Shown piece after piece: positions 50,924-61,576 of a stretch of DNA of 64,000 bases. The notes beneath the pieces are model-generated. The model did not search any database and was not told the DNA's origin. It saw only the letters and a list, made by a program, of their open reading frames with translations. Positions within the stretch are counted from its first letter, which is position 1, and each line of letters begins with the position of its first letter. A program made the position numbers and the translations under genes. This stretch comes from Candidatus Cloacimonadota bacterium. Its GTDB lineage: Bacteria > Cloacimonadota > Cloacimonadia > Cloacimonadales > TCS61. The DNA is taken from positions 1-64,000 of the forward strand of contig JAIPGO010000005.1 of the NCBI GenBank assembly GCA_021736135.1, given 5' to 3'.

Positions 50924-53410
50924 TTACATACCAAGGTCTTCAAATATTTCGTTGAACATCAGTTGCAGATCTTCCACCTCCATAAAGGGAAGTGAAAAAC
51001 CAAACATATAGTTGGTAATGGTCGTATTGGTATTGTTGATATTGATTGTACTTGAATATTTAATACCAATTGTTTTACTGTTTAACAAATCAAAGTCTTC
51101 CTGCGAGGGTGGGAAGAACTCATCATCAACTGGCTTGCAGCGGTAAGTATATATTCCTTCCGCACTTATGTCAGATCTAAAATAACTGCAGGGACCAAGA
51201 CCATGACGAGATAAAATAAGGGGGGAGATAACTTTATCGGGATCAAGCTCCAAATCAAGAGATGATGAGAATCCATCTATGGCATCAGCTCCAATCAAGT
51301 AAGGTTTAGTCAATGGATTGGAAGATATCTTGATAACCTGTAAATCAGAATCATCACCAGGATGAAGAGGTACACCAAAATATTTTGCCAGGATTATTGA
51401 ACTAACATCATTGCATTTGCCATAAACATTCTCAGCACTACTACCCAGGCTGAGCAGCATATTTCCACCTGTCTGGAAATAAAGGTTGAAGCTGTTGGCA
51501 TTTTTGTGGAAAACTGAACCAACTCCGGATAAATAATCACTGTGATAAATAACAAGTTTATAGGACTGCAGATCTACAGGCGAAATGATATCCTGTTCGA
51601 AATGGATCAATGAATTTTTGGTTTGAGGTTCTGCATCGCTTTCTGAATTCTCCATAAAGTCATATACATCCTTTGTTCCCGAATAATTTTCTATCATCTG
51701 CATATAAAGAGTATCAATGATTGCATCTGGTGAAGTCGCTCCGGGTAAATCATCATCAAGAATCAATATTCCTGATTTCTCAGCGGATGGTATTAGTTCA
51801 ACTATATTGATCCGTATCTCAGCGGGAGTAGGATCTCCTTCATCAGATAGATCAACGGCTCTTACTTTGAAAACATGTTCACCAGGTTCAAAATCATATA
51901 GTACCGTACGCTGGTCAATATCTTCACCTATGGGTACACGCAGCCATTCTTCACCGTCATCGTCAACTTGCAGGTAATCCCCGATAGGGGGTAAAGGAGG
52001 ATAATAATATGCCTCTCCGTCCAGTTGCAGGTCATAATACTTCAATTCCGTATAATAAATCTCTTTTGTATGCTCATCAATAACCAGTCCCAATCGCTGA
52101 TCAAAAGTAGAATTCGTGATGGTGGGAGGAATTTCCTGGCTTTCGCCCATTCGCCCGTATTCGCCTTCATGCCCCCAATGAAGATATATCTTCAAATCAG
52201 GACTGTTGATGGCAGTAAAGGCCCCATTACGATCTATCCACAAAGGAAGTGCATAATGAACCCCTTCAGGAGTTGCTTCTTCGGCGAGACTTGTTGTACT
52301 TAGATAATCCGGTTTTTTTATGGAATAATGATAATCACCCATAGCATAAGTATCATTAAAGTCATATTTAGGTAGATCACCACCATTAGGATCATATCCA
52401 TTGTAAATCATTGTACCCGGATAGAATCCGTCTTTAACAGCAAAGGCAATCGTTCTTGGTTGAGATGCAATTCCTGCCAGATCATAAGCGATAACGGTTA
52501 GAAATGTTGAATCTGCAAAAGTGGAATCATTGAGCGGTGTATTAATTTGCAGGGGAGGAGATGTCTTCTGGGTCATCATATATTGAGTTACATCTTCCTG
52601 ATCCTTTGTTGTAAGCCAGTTTGCCGTATTGCTGTAATCAGGATAGCCGCCTTCTGACTCAGGGATTATCAGTCCGGTTGCAGTATCAATTTTTTCCATT
52701 TTGAAAATGAAATAGTTGGGTGCATCACCAATCAGCGGGTCAGTATCGGAAATTCTAAATTCGAAAATCACTCCTGTGCCAATCTGTTTTCCCTCAATTG
52801 TTCCCTGGGAAGACTGAATGGCCAAAACGGCTGGTGTCTTGGATGTGGACTTAAAATATCTCTCAAAGATATCTGATTCATCTCCACGATCATCAATACA
52901 TTTTATTTCAAATTTGCTAATTACAGGGGTATAAATATAATTATTAGTCAAGGGGTCAATGACAGGATTACCCTGATTGTCTGTTACCAGTTCACCATTT
53001 GCCGGGAAATTGATCTCAGCATAGACCTTATCAGTCCAGATAGTGGTTAAGGCTTCCGGATCATCCAGAGGTATCGATTCATCGGCACCGGCGGCATAAT
53101 GTAATACCCAGCCGTCTGCATCGATATATCCGTTACCAGGAGTGCAGATCGCTTCTCCTGCCTCGTTTAAGATACGATATGAGAATGCTTCCACTACGCC
53201 ATCCGGGTCATAGGCTTCCCAGTAAACCGTTTGCTGGAATAATATGGAATCACTCACTGCTGACAGAGAATCTACTCCACCATAAGATGTAATGTAGATT
53301 ATCGGTTTTAGATTGGGAAAACGCTCTCCGGTTCTATCTCCACAAGCGCTAATTATCAATAGCAGCATACTTAACACGGTAAAGAAGATAATTTTTTTCC
53401 TGAACATCAT
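50924..53410 (-). CDS. Large hypothetical lipoprotein
   Basis: Lipobox LLIISAC; repetitive beta-rich regions; 828 aa uninterrupted ORF. Confidence 0.7.
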   Translation of the reverse strand: MMFRKKIIFFTVLSMLLLIISACGDRTGERFPNLKPIIYITSYGGVDSLSAVSDSILFQQTVYWEAYDPDGVVEAFSYRILNEAGEAICTPGNGYIDADGWVLHYAAGADESIPLDDPEALTTIWTDKVYAEINFPANGELVTDNQGNPVIDPLTNNYIYTPVISKFEIKCIDDRGDESDIFERYFKSTSKTPAVLAIQSSQGTIEGKQIGTGVIFEFRISDTDPLIGDAPNYFIFKMEKIDTATGLIIPESEGGYPDYSNTANWLTTKDQEDVTQYMMTQKTSPPLQINTPLNDSTFADSTFLTVIAYDLAGIASQPRTIAFAVKDGFYPGTMIYNGYDPNGGDLPKYDFNDTYAMGDYHYSIKKPDYLSTTSLAEEATPEGVHYALPLWIDRNGAFTAINSPDLKIYLHWGHEGEYGRMGESQEIPPTITNSTFDQRLGLVIDEHTKEIYYTELKYYDLQLDGEAYYYPPLPPIGDYLQVDDDGEEWLRVPIGEDIDQRTVLYDFEPGEHVFKVRAVDLSDEGDPTPAEIRINIVELIPSAEKSGILILDDDLPGATSPDAIIDTLYMQMIENYSGTKDVYDFMENSESDAEPQTKNSLIHFEQDIISPVDLQSYKLVIYHSDYLSGVGSVFHKNANSFNLYFQTGGNMLLSLGSSAENVYGKCNDVSSIILAKYFGVPLHPGDDSDLQVIKISSNPLTKPYLIGADAIDGFSSSLDLELDPDKVISPLILSRHGLGPCSYFRSDISAEGIYTYRCKPVDDEFFPPSQEDFDLLNSKTIGIKYSSTININNTNTTITNYMFGFSLPFMEVEDLQLMFNEIFEDLGM

Positions 53411-53500
53411 TTATCCTCCTGAATATTCTATTCTTTTTCTTTTCTTCATAATCATACTGAATTTACAGGTGACCTGTTACACGTCAATAATTTTTATTAT

Positions 53501-54358
53501 TTAACATAATTTTGCTGCTTTCACCACATTCCTCAGCAGCAGTGCAGTTGTCACTGAACCCACTCCCCCCGGGACAGGTGAGATGGCTTTGACTTTCTCG
53601 ATAACGCCTTTATAATCAACATCACCAACGTATTTCTCCAAACCGTTATCGTCTTTTATCAGATTAGTTCCCACATCAATAATAACTGCATTTTTTTTTA
53701 CCATGTCCGTTTTCACAAATTCTGCTTTGCCTATGGCTGCTATAATAATATCTGCTTCCAGACAATATTTCCTGATATCATGCGTCCTGCTGTGACAAAC
53801 CGTAACCGTGGCATTGCCCTGAGCAGATTTTCGCAGTAATAGATTAGCCAGTGGTTTGCCGACGATGTTGCTTCTGCCCAGAATAACAATATGCTTTCCG
53901 GTTGTTTCAATTTGATAGTATTCCAGAATCTTCAAGACTGCCTGTGGCGTGCAGGGCAATAAGGCATCCTGTTCTAACAGCAGCTTTCCCAGATTTTGCG
54001 GATGAAAACCATCCACGTCTTTTCCCGGATTGATTGCTTCAATTATTTCTTCTTCATTTATATGAGCGGGTAACGGTTTCTGCAGCATTATGCCACTCAC
54101 TGTTTTATCTTCATTACACTTCCTGATCGATGCCAGCAATAACTGCTGGGTTATAGAAACATCAAATCTTTCCAGATTGATGCAGATGCCTCTTTTCCTG
54201 CCCTGTTTCACCAGGTTGTTCACATACCATTCTGCCGCAGGATCATGGCCAATTAAGAACAGCTCCAGAACCGGTTCACTATTCAGGTCTGCCAGGGCAA
54301 CTGCCATTTCCTCAAAAATCTCTTTAACTACCGGTTTTGCAGCTAATATCTCTGCCAT
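53501..54358 (-). CDS. folD: Methylenetetrahydrofolate dehydrogenase/cyclohydrolase
   Basis: GIMLQKPLPAHINEEEIIEAINPGKDVDGFHPQN, ILGRSNIVGKPLANLL, PVPGGVGSVTTALLLRN. Confidence 0.93.
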   Translation of the reverse strand: MAEILAAKPVVKEIFEEMAVALADLNSEPVLELFLIGHDPAAEWYVNNLVKQGRKRGICINLERFDVSITQQLLLASIRKCNEDKTVSGIMLQKPLPAHINEEEIIEAINPGKDVDGFHPQNLGKLLLEQDALLPCTPQAVLKILEYYQIETTGKHIVILGRSNIVGKPLANLLLRKSAQGNATVTVCHSRTHDIRKYCLEADIIIAAIGKAEFVKTDMVKKNAVIIDVGTNLIKDDNGLEKYVGDVDYKGVIEKVKAISPVPGGVGSVTTALLLRNVVKAAKLC

Positions 54359-54362
54359 CTGC

Positions 54363-55148
54363 TTAGTCCAGTTTACGCCTTATGCGTGTTATTTCCAGGG
54401 CTTTCCCGCTGACTTCATCAATTCTGATACATACGGCATTGATCTGATTTCCACTTTCTGCCGGCTCAAAACGAATTGGCATACCTGTTCGCTGTTTTTC
54501 AAGTATTATCTCGGTTTTTACTCCAATTACTGAATCGTGCGGTCCATTCATGCCTACATCTGTGATATAAGCTGTGCCTGCAGGCAAAATTTCTTCATCG
54601 GCTGTCTGTATATGCGTATGCGTACCAACTACTGCCGATACTTTCCCATCTAAAAAAAATCCCATCGCCCGTTTCTCTCCTGTTGCCTCTGCGTGCATAT
54701 CCACCAGAATTGCCGAAGTTTCCATCTTGATAACCGGGATTATCTCTTCTGCATGCCGCCAGGGAGAATCGCAAGCCAATGTATAAACCTGCCCCATTAA
54801 GCAAAAAACTCCCAGTTTCCCTCCGGATTTTGTTTCTATGATATGCCAGGGATTGCCATAAGCACCTGAAGGGTAATTTAGAGGTCGTAAGATCCGTTTC
54901 TCCTGCTCAAGATAGCCCATTGATTCCTTTTTATCCCAAAGATGATTACCACTGGTAAAAAGGTCTATCCCGACAGCAAAAAGCTCCCGCGCAGTTCGCT
55001 CAGTTATTCCTTTGCCGGATGCCATATTTTCACAGTTCATAATGCAGATATCAGCAGCAAATTCTTCTTTTAAAGACTGCAGATTTTCCTTTATTACTAT
55101 CCTGCCACTGCGACCGTAAACATCTCCAAAAAAGAGCACATTTATCAT
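54363..55148 (-). CDS. YmdB-family metallophosphoesterase
   Basis: NVLFFGDVYGRSGR, NCENMASGKGIT, TSGNHLWDKKE, VVGTHTHIQTADEEILPAGTAYITDVGMNGPHDSVIG. Confidence 0.88.
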   Translation of the reverse strand: MINVLFFGDVYGRSGRIVIKENLQSLKEEFAADICIMNCENMASGKGITERTARELFAVGIDLFTSGNHLWDKKESMGYLEQEKRILRPLNYPSGAYGNPWHIIETKSGGKLGVFCLMGQVYTLACDSPWRHAEEIIPVIKMETSAILVDMHAEATGEKRAMGFFLDGKVSAVVGTHTHIQTADEEILPAGTAYITDVGMNGPHDSVIGVKTEIILEKQRTGMPIRFEPAESGNQINAVCIRIDEVSGKALEITRIRRKLD

Positions 55149-56719
55149 CGGGCTACCGCCGTCTGGCGCATCTCCCTGATACATATTACTTTTATCTGTC
55201 CCGGATATTGCATTTCAGTTTCTATCTTTCCGGCAATATCACTGGCAATATAGGCTGTCTTTTCATCATCGATCGAAGTGGGATCTACTATGATCCGCAG
55301 CTCGCGTCCAGCCTGAATGGCATAAGATTTATTTACACCTTCAATGGCATTGGCAATATTTTCCATCTGTTCCAGTCGTTTCATGTAAGTTTCAAGCATT
55401 TCACGCCGTGCTCCAGGACGTGCTCCGGATACGGAATCCGCTATTTGAGTTAATACGGCATATACGCTTCCGTATTCCACTTCCTCATGATGGGCCTCTA
55501 TTGCATTTACCACTATCTTTGTTTCGCCGTTCTTACGGGCTGTATTTGCTCCCAGTAGCGCATGTGATCCGTCATACTCATGATCAATGGCTTTTCCTAT
55601 ATCATGCAAAAATCCGCAACGCCGAGCCAGTTCCTGGTCTAATCCTATTTCCGCTGCCAGAATCCCGCATACCCAGCCTGCTTCTATAGAATGTTGTAAT
55701 ACATTCTGACCGTAACTCGTACGGAAGCGTAATCGACCCAGCAGTTTTACTATGTTTGCTGATATATTATGAATGTTCATCTCCATACATGCTTCTTCAC
55801 CAATTTTTACCAGATTATCATTCATTTCTTTGGTGATCTTGGCTATTACCTGTTCAATCCTGCCTGGATGAATTCGCCCGTCACTAATCAGTTTTTCCAG
55901 TGATAAACGGGCTATTTCCCTGCGGACGGGATCAAAACAGCTTAATACTACCGCTTCCGGTGTATCATCTATAATCAGGTCTACACCTGATGCCTTCTCA
56001 AATGTGCGGATATTACGACCTTCTCGACCGATGATCCTGCCCTTCATCTCATCATCCGGCAGAGATACAACAGATACTGTAGATTCCGAAACATAATCTA
56101 TGGCTACACGCTGAATCGCATTAGCTAAAATGCTCGCACTCAGCTTCGCTGCATCATGACGTGTTTGATCCAGAATCCGTCTTACTTCTTTTGCCGCTTC
56201 ATTTCGCGCCTTGTTCTTGAGATTATTCTTTAAGATCTGAATCGCTTCATCGGGAGTTAATCGCGCTATTTCTGATAATTTCTCTGTCTGCTGATTGATC
56301 AATACCTGCAGTTCCTCACGTCTTTCAGAAATCTCTTTCTCTTCCTGCTTCAGTTTTTTCTCAAAATCCTGAATATGCTCTTCTTTCTTGTCAAGAACCT
56401 CTAAACGTTTATCAAGAGATAAAATACGGTCATTATGCTTCTTTTCCAGAACCATCAGGTCTTTTCGACGTAATTCTATCTCTTTCTCATATTTCTTCTG
56501 TTGCTGATACCAGTTATCCTTGGCTTCCAAAACTGCGCTCTTTACCAGCTTCTCTGATTCTTCCTCTGCATCCTTAATGATCTTGCGTGCCAGTTCGTTG
56601 GAATTTAGAATGTTTTTATTAGCTACAGAACGCTGAATATAATTTATGACCAGCATTATTACCAGCCCTGCCACTAATCCTATTAATCCTATTACTATAT
56701 TTAACATAAAGATCCTCAC
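55145..56719 (-). CDS. rny: Ribonuclease Y
   Basis: N-terminal TM + coiled coil, KH motif GRIIGREGRNIRTFEKASGVDLIIDDTPEAVVLS, HD motif CGFLHDIGKAID. Confidence 0.95.
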   Translation of the reverse strand: MRIFMLNIVIGLIGLVAGLVIMLVINYIQRSVANKNILNSNELARKIIKDAEEESEKLVKSAVLEAKDNWYQQQKKYEKEIELRRKDLMVLEKKHNDRILSLDKRLEVLDKKEEHIQDFEKKLKQEEKEISERREELQVLINQQTEKLSEIARLTPDEAIQILKNNLKNKARNEAAKEVRRILDQTRHDAAKLSASILANAIQRVAIDYVSESTVSVVSLPDDEMKGRIIGREGRNIRTFEKASGVDLIIDDTPEAVVLSCFDPVRREIARLSLEKLISDGRIHPGRIEQVIAKITKEMNDNLVKIGEEACMEMNIHNISANIVKLLGRLRFRTSYGQNVLQHSIEAGWVCGILAAEIGLDQELARRCGFLHDIGKAIDHEYDGSHALLGANTARKNGETKIVVNAIEAHHEEVEYGSVYAVLTQIADSVSGARPGARREMLETYMKRLEQMENIANAIEGVNKSYAIQAGRELRIIVDPTSIDDEKTAYIASDIAGKIETEMQYPGQIKVICIREMRQTAVAR

Positions 56720-56728
56720 TTTATAAAA

Positions 56729-56893
56729 CCCGCAGTACCGTGTGAATAAAAGTTCTCGAACCAGAATTAAGGTGAGTATCTACCTTAAATTAGCTTTGCA
56801 GATCCGGATCGTGTCCGGTTTGTGCTCCACCAATGGCCCGATCCTCTATTCGATATCAGTTCAGGAACATTTAATGATCACGAATACCGCAGG
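56729..56893 (-). ncRNA. ssrS: 6S RNA
   Basis: Between rny and zapA; closing stem cctgcggtattcgtg...cacacggtactgcggg; internal similarity to 6S RNA pieces (cctgaactgatat, cattggtggagca, cttaattctggttc). Confidence 0.8.
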
Positions 56894-56910
56894 CGTTATT
56901 TTATATTTTT

Positions 56911-57207
56911 TTAAAATTCTGAATTTAATATATCATCTATTTCCAGATCAAGCTGTTCCCCGCTTTCTTTCTGATCTGTTAGATACACCTTCTCCTTTTC
57001 TTTAACTGCCACATATTCCTCAGGCTGCTCAAGCCGCATACGCAGCAAACGAAGTAGCAGTAAATGATCTCGGGGAAATTGAGAATACTTTTCTTTCATC
57101 TGTTCAAGTTCTTCATTCAACTCCTCTCCCATTAACTGCAGTCGTTCCGGGTCATCTGAATTAAATGAATAACTCTTTCCCAATATCATTACTTCCAGGC
57201 TCTTCAT
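56911..57207 (-). CDS. zapA: Cell division protein ZapA
   Basis: VMILGKSYSFNSDDPERLQLMGEELNEELEQMK. Confidence 0.82.
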   Translation of the reverse strand: MKSLEVMILGKSYSFNSDDPERLQLMGEELNEELEQMKEKYSQFPRDHLLLLRLLRMRLEQPEEYVAVKEKEKVYLTDQKESGEQLDLEIDDILNSEF

Positions 57208-57210
57208 CGT

Positions 57211-57534
57211 TTATATCTCCTCCACATCCGCCAGCACTTCCTGCAAGAGATCCTGAATATTAGCATCCCGCTCTTCTATCTGATGCATCTTCTTTCTTAA
57301 AATCTCATTAGCGGATTCCAACTCCTGTTCCCTCATAAGCAGACGCTCATTGGCTGATTGTAATGCTGACTTATCTACCTTCAGTTTATCAAGTTCTCCC
57401 TGTTCTTCGCCCTGCTGCTGCAAAAGCGCTTCCAGTAACTCCTTCTCTTCCAGAAGACTATCATATTTACTCTTCAACTGCTTGAATTTATCTACTACTG
57501 CTTTAAACTTGTCCGTTAATTCCATTGTCTGCAT
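57211..57534 (-). CDS. Small coiled-coil protein
   Basis: 107 aa almost entirely heptad-like, between zapA and pheT. Confidence 0.65.
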   Translation of the reverse strand: MQTMELTDKFKAVVDKFKQLKSKYDSLLEEKELLEALLQQQGEEQGELDKLKVDKSALQSANERLLMREQELESANEILRKKMHQIEERDANIQDLLQEVLADVEEI

Positions 57535-57536
57535 TT

Positions 57537-59927
57537 TTACCTCAACTCAATTCTGTATTTCTTTTCTAAATTCTGAATGATATTGTGCATTTCCCGAGCA
57601 ATTATATCATCATTCAAAGTTTTTTTAGATGATGAAAATGTCAGGCTGAATGTCAAGCTTCTTTTTTCCGCAGCAATATTTTTCCCTTTATATTCATCAA
57701 ATAACACTATCTGACTGATCTGTTTGCCACCAGATTCCAATATCGTTTTTCTTATCTCAGATACGTCAAATTCTCGGCTGATGACAAAGGATAGGTCGCG
57801 CAATACAGGTGGAAATTTCGCTATTTCCTGATATGCCGGAATCAATTCCCTCTTTTGACGGTAAATAGCATCAAGGTAAATATCAAAACTGTAACAAACC
57901 TGCTCAATGCCATATGACCGGCACACTTTACCATCCAGTTTTCCCATACTCGCCAGTTTAACACTACTCAAATAAAAATCAAGTCCTGTCCCCGATTGAT
58001 AATACCTTTCGTCAGAATTGCGTTCCTCCCAATTCCTCAAGCGCATTACACTTAAAATATCTTCCACAACTCCCTTTATATCATAAAAATCTAGATCTTC
58101 AACTTTTCTACCCCAAAAAACCTGCTCTCTGTTTCCTGTCATTACCCCGCATAAATGATAATCTTCCTGCGCCAGTTTTCCGCTGCTTTGACGAAACACC
58201 TTGTTCATCTCAAACAATTTCAGGCTCTTTTGTCCATAATTGATATTGCTCAACACATTACGCAGGATATCTGGCAGCAGCACAGGACGCATGATCGCAT
58301 AACTTGAGCCCAGGGGATTCTTGAGGGTTACAAACCTGCGTCTTTCATCAGCTTCTTCTATTCTCAATTTATCAAGATCGGCAGGATCACTAAAACTCCA
58401 GTTCACTACTTCACAAAAACCCAGACTCACCAGCATATCCTGCACCTGACGGCGGTTGCGGAATATGTCATAATTCATTATTTTCCGAATCTGTAGTTTC
58501 TGCTCAATATTATTATAGCCATAAAGTCTGATAATTTCTTCAATCAAATCTATTTCGCGGGTTAAATCCTTGCGGTAATGAGGAATTTCAAATTCCATAC
58601 TCTCGGCTTCTTCCTTATGAAGAATCAGCCCTAGTGATTCTAGATAGCGCCTGATCTGCTCTGGTGCAATTTTTACACTTAATACCTTTTCCACTCTACC
58701 AGGTCTTATGGTTACCAGAATAGTTCCCACTGGTTTAGGATAGCTGTCCAGCATTCCACTTACCAGTTCACCACCTGCCGTCTGCAGAATAAGTTCGCAG
58801 CAGCGTCTACTCGCCAGTTCTGCCTGTTCATCACTCATATCTCGCTCAAATCGGTATGCTGAATCAGTAAATATCGACAGCCGCTTCGATGTGCGACGCA
58901 CACTGTTATAAAGAAAATTCGCCGATTCAATTATTATGTCGCGCGTTTCTTCCGATATCTGGGAATTGGCCGCTCCAATTACTCCTGCCAGTGCAATGAC
59001 TTTTTGCGGATCTGCAATTACCAGATCCTCTGCATTCAGATCATGCGTTATATTCTGCAGGTCTGTAAATCTCTCGCCTGCCTGCCCGCGTCGCATCAAT
59101 ATCGTCTGCTCTGCTACAAGTTTATAATCAAAGGCATGTAAGGGATGTCCAAGTTCCAGCATCACATAATTGGTCACATCCACCACGTTATTGATTGAGC
59201 GCATACCCACTGCTTCCAAACTGCGTTTCAGCCATTGTGGAGAAGCACCTATTTTTACATCTTTAATCATCCTTGCTGTATAACGTGTGCAGAGATCTGT
59301 TGCCTGATTTTCCAGCTTGAGGAGTTTTCTGATATCTCCTTTCCCGGCCGGTAATACTGGTTCTGGCATTTGCAAACTCTTATGAAGAAGCGCACTCAAA
59401 TCCCGTGCTATCCCTGTTATACAAAGAAGATCTGGACGATTAGGCGTGATTTCCACGTCAAATATTACATCTGACTTGTCATAATAATCGCTCAAATGCC
59501 TGCCGGGTTCAAAGTTCTCATCTAAGATCATGATCCCGTCATGATTATCCGATATACCCAGTTCCTTTTCACTGCACAGCATGCCATAAGATTCTTCTCC
59601 GCGCAGTTTCGCCCTCTTGATCTTAAATTCCCCCAGATCTGCACCCACGGGTGCCAGCGCTACTTTGCTGCCGGCAGCGCAGTTAGCAGCCCCACAGATC
59701 ACCTGCAAAATTTCCTCGCCATTATCTACCTGGCAGATGGAAAGATGTTCACTACCCGGATGCGCTTCTCTGCTCTTGATCTCTGCCACTATTATCTGCT
59801 CCAGTAATTCACCCTGATGTTCAACTGCTTCCACTTCGATGCCGGAAAAAGTTAATTCATGTTCCAGCGCTTTGCCGTTGAGATCAATATCTATATAATT
59901 CCTTAACCATTTATAACTTAGCTTCAT
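57537..59927 (-). CDS. pheT: Phenylalanyl-tRNA synthetase beta subunit
   Basis: MKLSYKWLRNYIDIDL, EVEITPNRPDLLCITGIARDLSA, NYVMLELGHPLHAFD. Confidence 0.96.
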   Translation of the reverse strand: MKLSYKWLRNYIDIDLNGKALEHELTFSGIEVEAVEHQGELLEQIIVAEIKSREAHPGSEHLSICQVDNGEEILQVICGAANCAAGSKVALAPVGADLGEFKIKRAKLRGEESYGMLCSEKELGISDNHDGIMILDENFEPGRHLSDYYDKSDVIFDVEITPNRPDLLCITGIARDLSALLHKSLQMPEPVLPAGKGDIRKLLKLENQATDLCTRYTARMIKDVKIGASPQWLKRSLEAVGMRSINNVVDVTNYVMLELGHPLHAFDYKLVAEQTILMRRGQAGERFTDLQNITHDLNAEDLVIADPQKVIALAGVIGAANSQISEETRDIIIESANFLYNSVRRTSKRLSIFTDSAYRFERDMSDEQAELASRRCCELILQTAGGELVSGMLDSYPKPVGTILVTIRPGRVEKVLSVKIAPEQIRRYLESLGLILHKEEAESMEFEIPHYRKDLTREIDLIEEIIRLYGYNNIEQKLQIRKIMNYDIFRNRRQVQDMLVSLGFCEVVNWSFSDPADLDKLRIEEADERRRFVTLKNPLGSSYAIMRPVLLPDILRNVLSNINYGQKSLKLFEMNKVFRQSSGKLAQEDYHLCGVMTGNREQVFWGRKVEDLDFYDIKGVVEDILSVMRLRNWEERNSDERYYQSGTGLDFYLSSVKLASMGKLDGKVCRSYGIEQVCYSFDIYLDAIYRQKRELIPAYQEIAKFPPVLRDLSFVISREFDVSEIRKTILESGGKQISQIVLFDEYKGKNIAAEKRSLTFSLTFSSSKKTLNDDIIAREMHNIIQNLEKKYRIELR

Positions 59928-59941
59928 AACTCTTCCCGCTT

Positions 59942-60961
59942 CTACCGGAATTGACGCAAAAAACGTACATCATTGCCAAATAATAAACGCATATCCGTGA
60001 TCCCGAAACGCAGCATCGCTATCCTGTCTATACCAAGTCCAAAAGCATAACCGGTATATTTCTCTCCGTCGATGCCTACGATTTCAAATACATTCGGATC
60101 TACTATTCCAGCTCCACCTAATTCCAGCCAGCCGGTTTCTTTACATAAACTGCAGCCGCTACCCAGACACTTCGGGCAAACCATATCCATCTCCGCACTC
60201 GGTTCCGTAAAAGGAAAGAAATGCGGACGTATCCTTACGGCAATCTCCGGTCCGAATAACTCCTGAGCAAAATGATTCAGCATATCCCGCAGATCTGCCA
60301 GACTGATTCCTTCATCAACAACCAGCGCCTCCACCTGGTGAAAACAGGGGGAATGCGTGGCATCATTATCATTTCGATATGTTCTACCGGGACAGATTAT
60401 TTTAATAGGGGGCTTGGTGTTTTCCATTACCCGCACTTGCACCGGTGACGTATGCGTGCGTAAAAGCACATCGTCCTTAATGTAAAAAGTATCTGATAAA
60501 TCCCGTGCCGGATGGTCTTGCGGAGTATTTAAAGCATCAAAATTATGATATTCATCTTCAACATCGGGCCCATCGGCTACCTGAAAGCCCAAACCAAGGA
60601 AAAGATCCTCTATATCACGCCAGGTCTGCGTGATAGGATGTAATACTCCCCGTTCAAAGCGTCGACCCGGCATTGATAGATCAAGACGTTCAGATTGAAG
60701 TTCCTGAGTATATTCAGCATCTTTCAATGTCTCCAGACGGCTCTTGAGCAATGCTTCCAGCTTCTGTTTCGCTTCATTGACTATCTTGCCAAAACCAGGG
60801 CGTTCCGCGGTAGGCAGTTCAACCAGCCTCTGCAAAAATCCGTTGACAGCGCTCTTCTTGCCTAGATACTGCGATTTCAACTGCATTAGATCATGCTGAC
60901 GTGCCGCCTGATTTATCTCCTGCGCCGCCTGCTCGACCAGCCGCTTCAACTCTTCAATCAT
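59942..60961 (-). CDS. pheS: Phenylalanyl-tRNA synthetase alpha subunit
   Basis: HPITQTWRDIEDLFLGLGF, LLRTHTSPVQVR, AFGLGIDRIAMLRFGI. Confidence 0.96.
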   Translation of the reverse strand: MIEELKRLVEQAAQEINQAARQHDLMQLKSQYLGKKSAVNGFLQRLVELPTAERPGFGKIVNEAKQKLEALLKSRLETLKDAEYTQELQSERLDLSMPGRRFERGVLHPITQTWRDIEDLFLGLGFQVADGPDVEDEYHNFDALNTPQDHPARDLSDTFYIKDDVLLRTHTSPVQVRVMENTKPPIKIICPGRTYRNDNDATHSPCFHQVEALVVDEGISLADLRDMLNHFAQELFGPEIAVRIRPHFFPFTEPSAEMDMVCPKCLGSGCSLCKETGWLELGGAGIVDPNVFEIVGIDGEKYTGYAFGLGIDRIAMLRFGITDMRLLFGNDVRFLRQFR

Positions 60962-60987
60962 CCCACCCTCTTTTAATCATTAATTAT

Positions 60988-61344
60988 TTAATTAAGCTTC
61001 TGACGGGCTACTTCACATAATTGAGTAAATGCCTCTTCATCATGAAATGCCAGAAACGCCAGAGCTTTGCGATCAATTTCCACTTCTGCCAGTTTTAAGC
61101 CATGAATTAACTGACTGTATGACATATTGTTCAGGTGCGCTCCCGCATTGATGCGGATGATCCATAACTTGCGGAATTCACGTTTCTTGTTCTTGCGGTC
61201 ACGATAGGCGTAAAGCCAGCCCTTTTCCACTGCCTGACGCGCTGTTCTGTATAATTTGCTTCTGCCGCCACGATAACCACGTGCTAATTTGAGATATTTC
61301 TTCTTCCTTTTATGTGCTGCCACATTATTCATTGATCTTGGCAT
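60988..61344 (-). CDS. rplT: 50S ribosomal protein L20
   Basis: KKKYLKLARGYRGGRSKLYRTARQAVEKGWLYAYRDRKNKKREFRKLWIIRINA. Confidence 0.97.
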   Translation of the reverse strand: MPRSMNNVAAHKRKKKYLKLARGYRGGRSKLYRTARQAVEKGWLYAYRDRKNKKREFRKLWIIRINAGAHLNNMSYSQLIHGLKLAEVEIDRKALAFLAFHDEEAFTQLCEVARQKLN

Positions 61345-61356
61345 AATTCCTCTCCT

Positions 61357-61551
61357 TTAAATTCCTAACATTTTCTTCATTCTGGGCAGGTCACTTGAGT
61401 GCACCAGATCGCTGTGACGTAAATTACGTTTCCGCTTGGGTGACTTCTTCGTAAATATATGCCCGGCACAAGCATGTGATCTTTTTAACTTGCCATTTCC
61501 TGTGAGCTTGAAGCGTTTCGCTACTGCCCTTCTCGTTTTTAACTTAGGCAT
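61357..61551 (-). CDS. rpmI: 50S ribosomal protein L35
   Basis: [27 protein letters not shown]. Confidence 0.97.
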   Translation of the reverse strand: MPKLKTRRAVAKRFKLTGNGKLKRSHACAGHIFTKKSPKRKRNLRHSDLVHSSDLPRMKKMLGI

Positions 61552-61576
61552 AGTTCCTCCTGATATATTTGATTTT

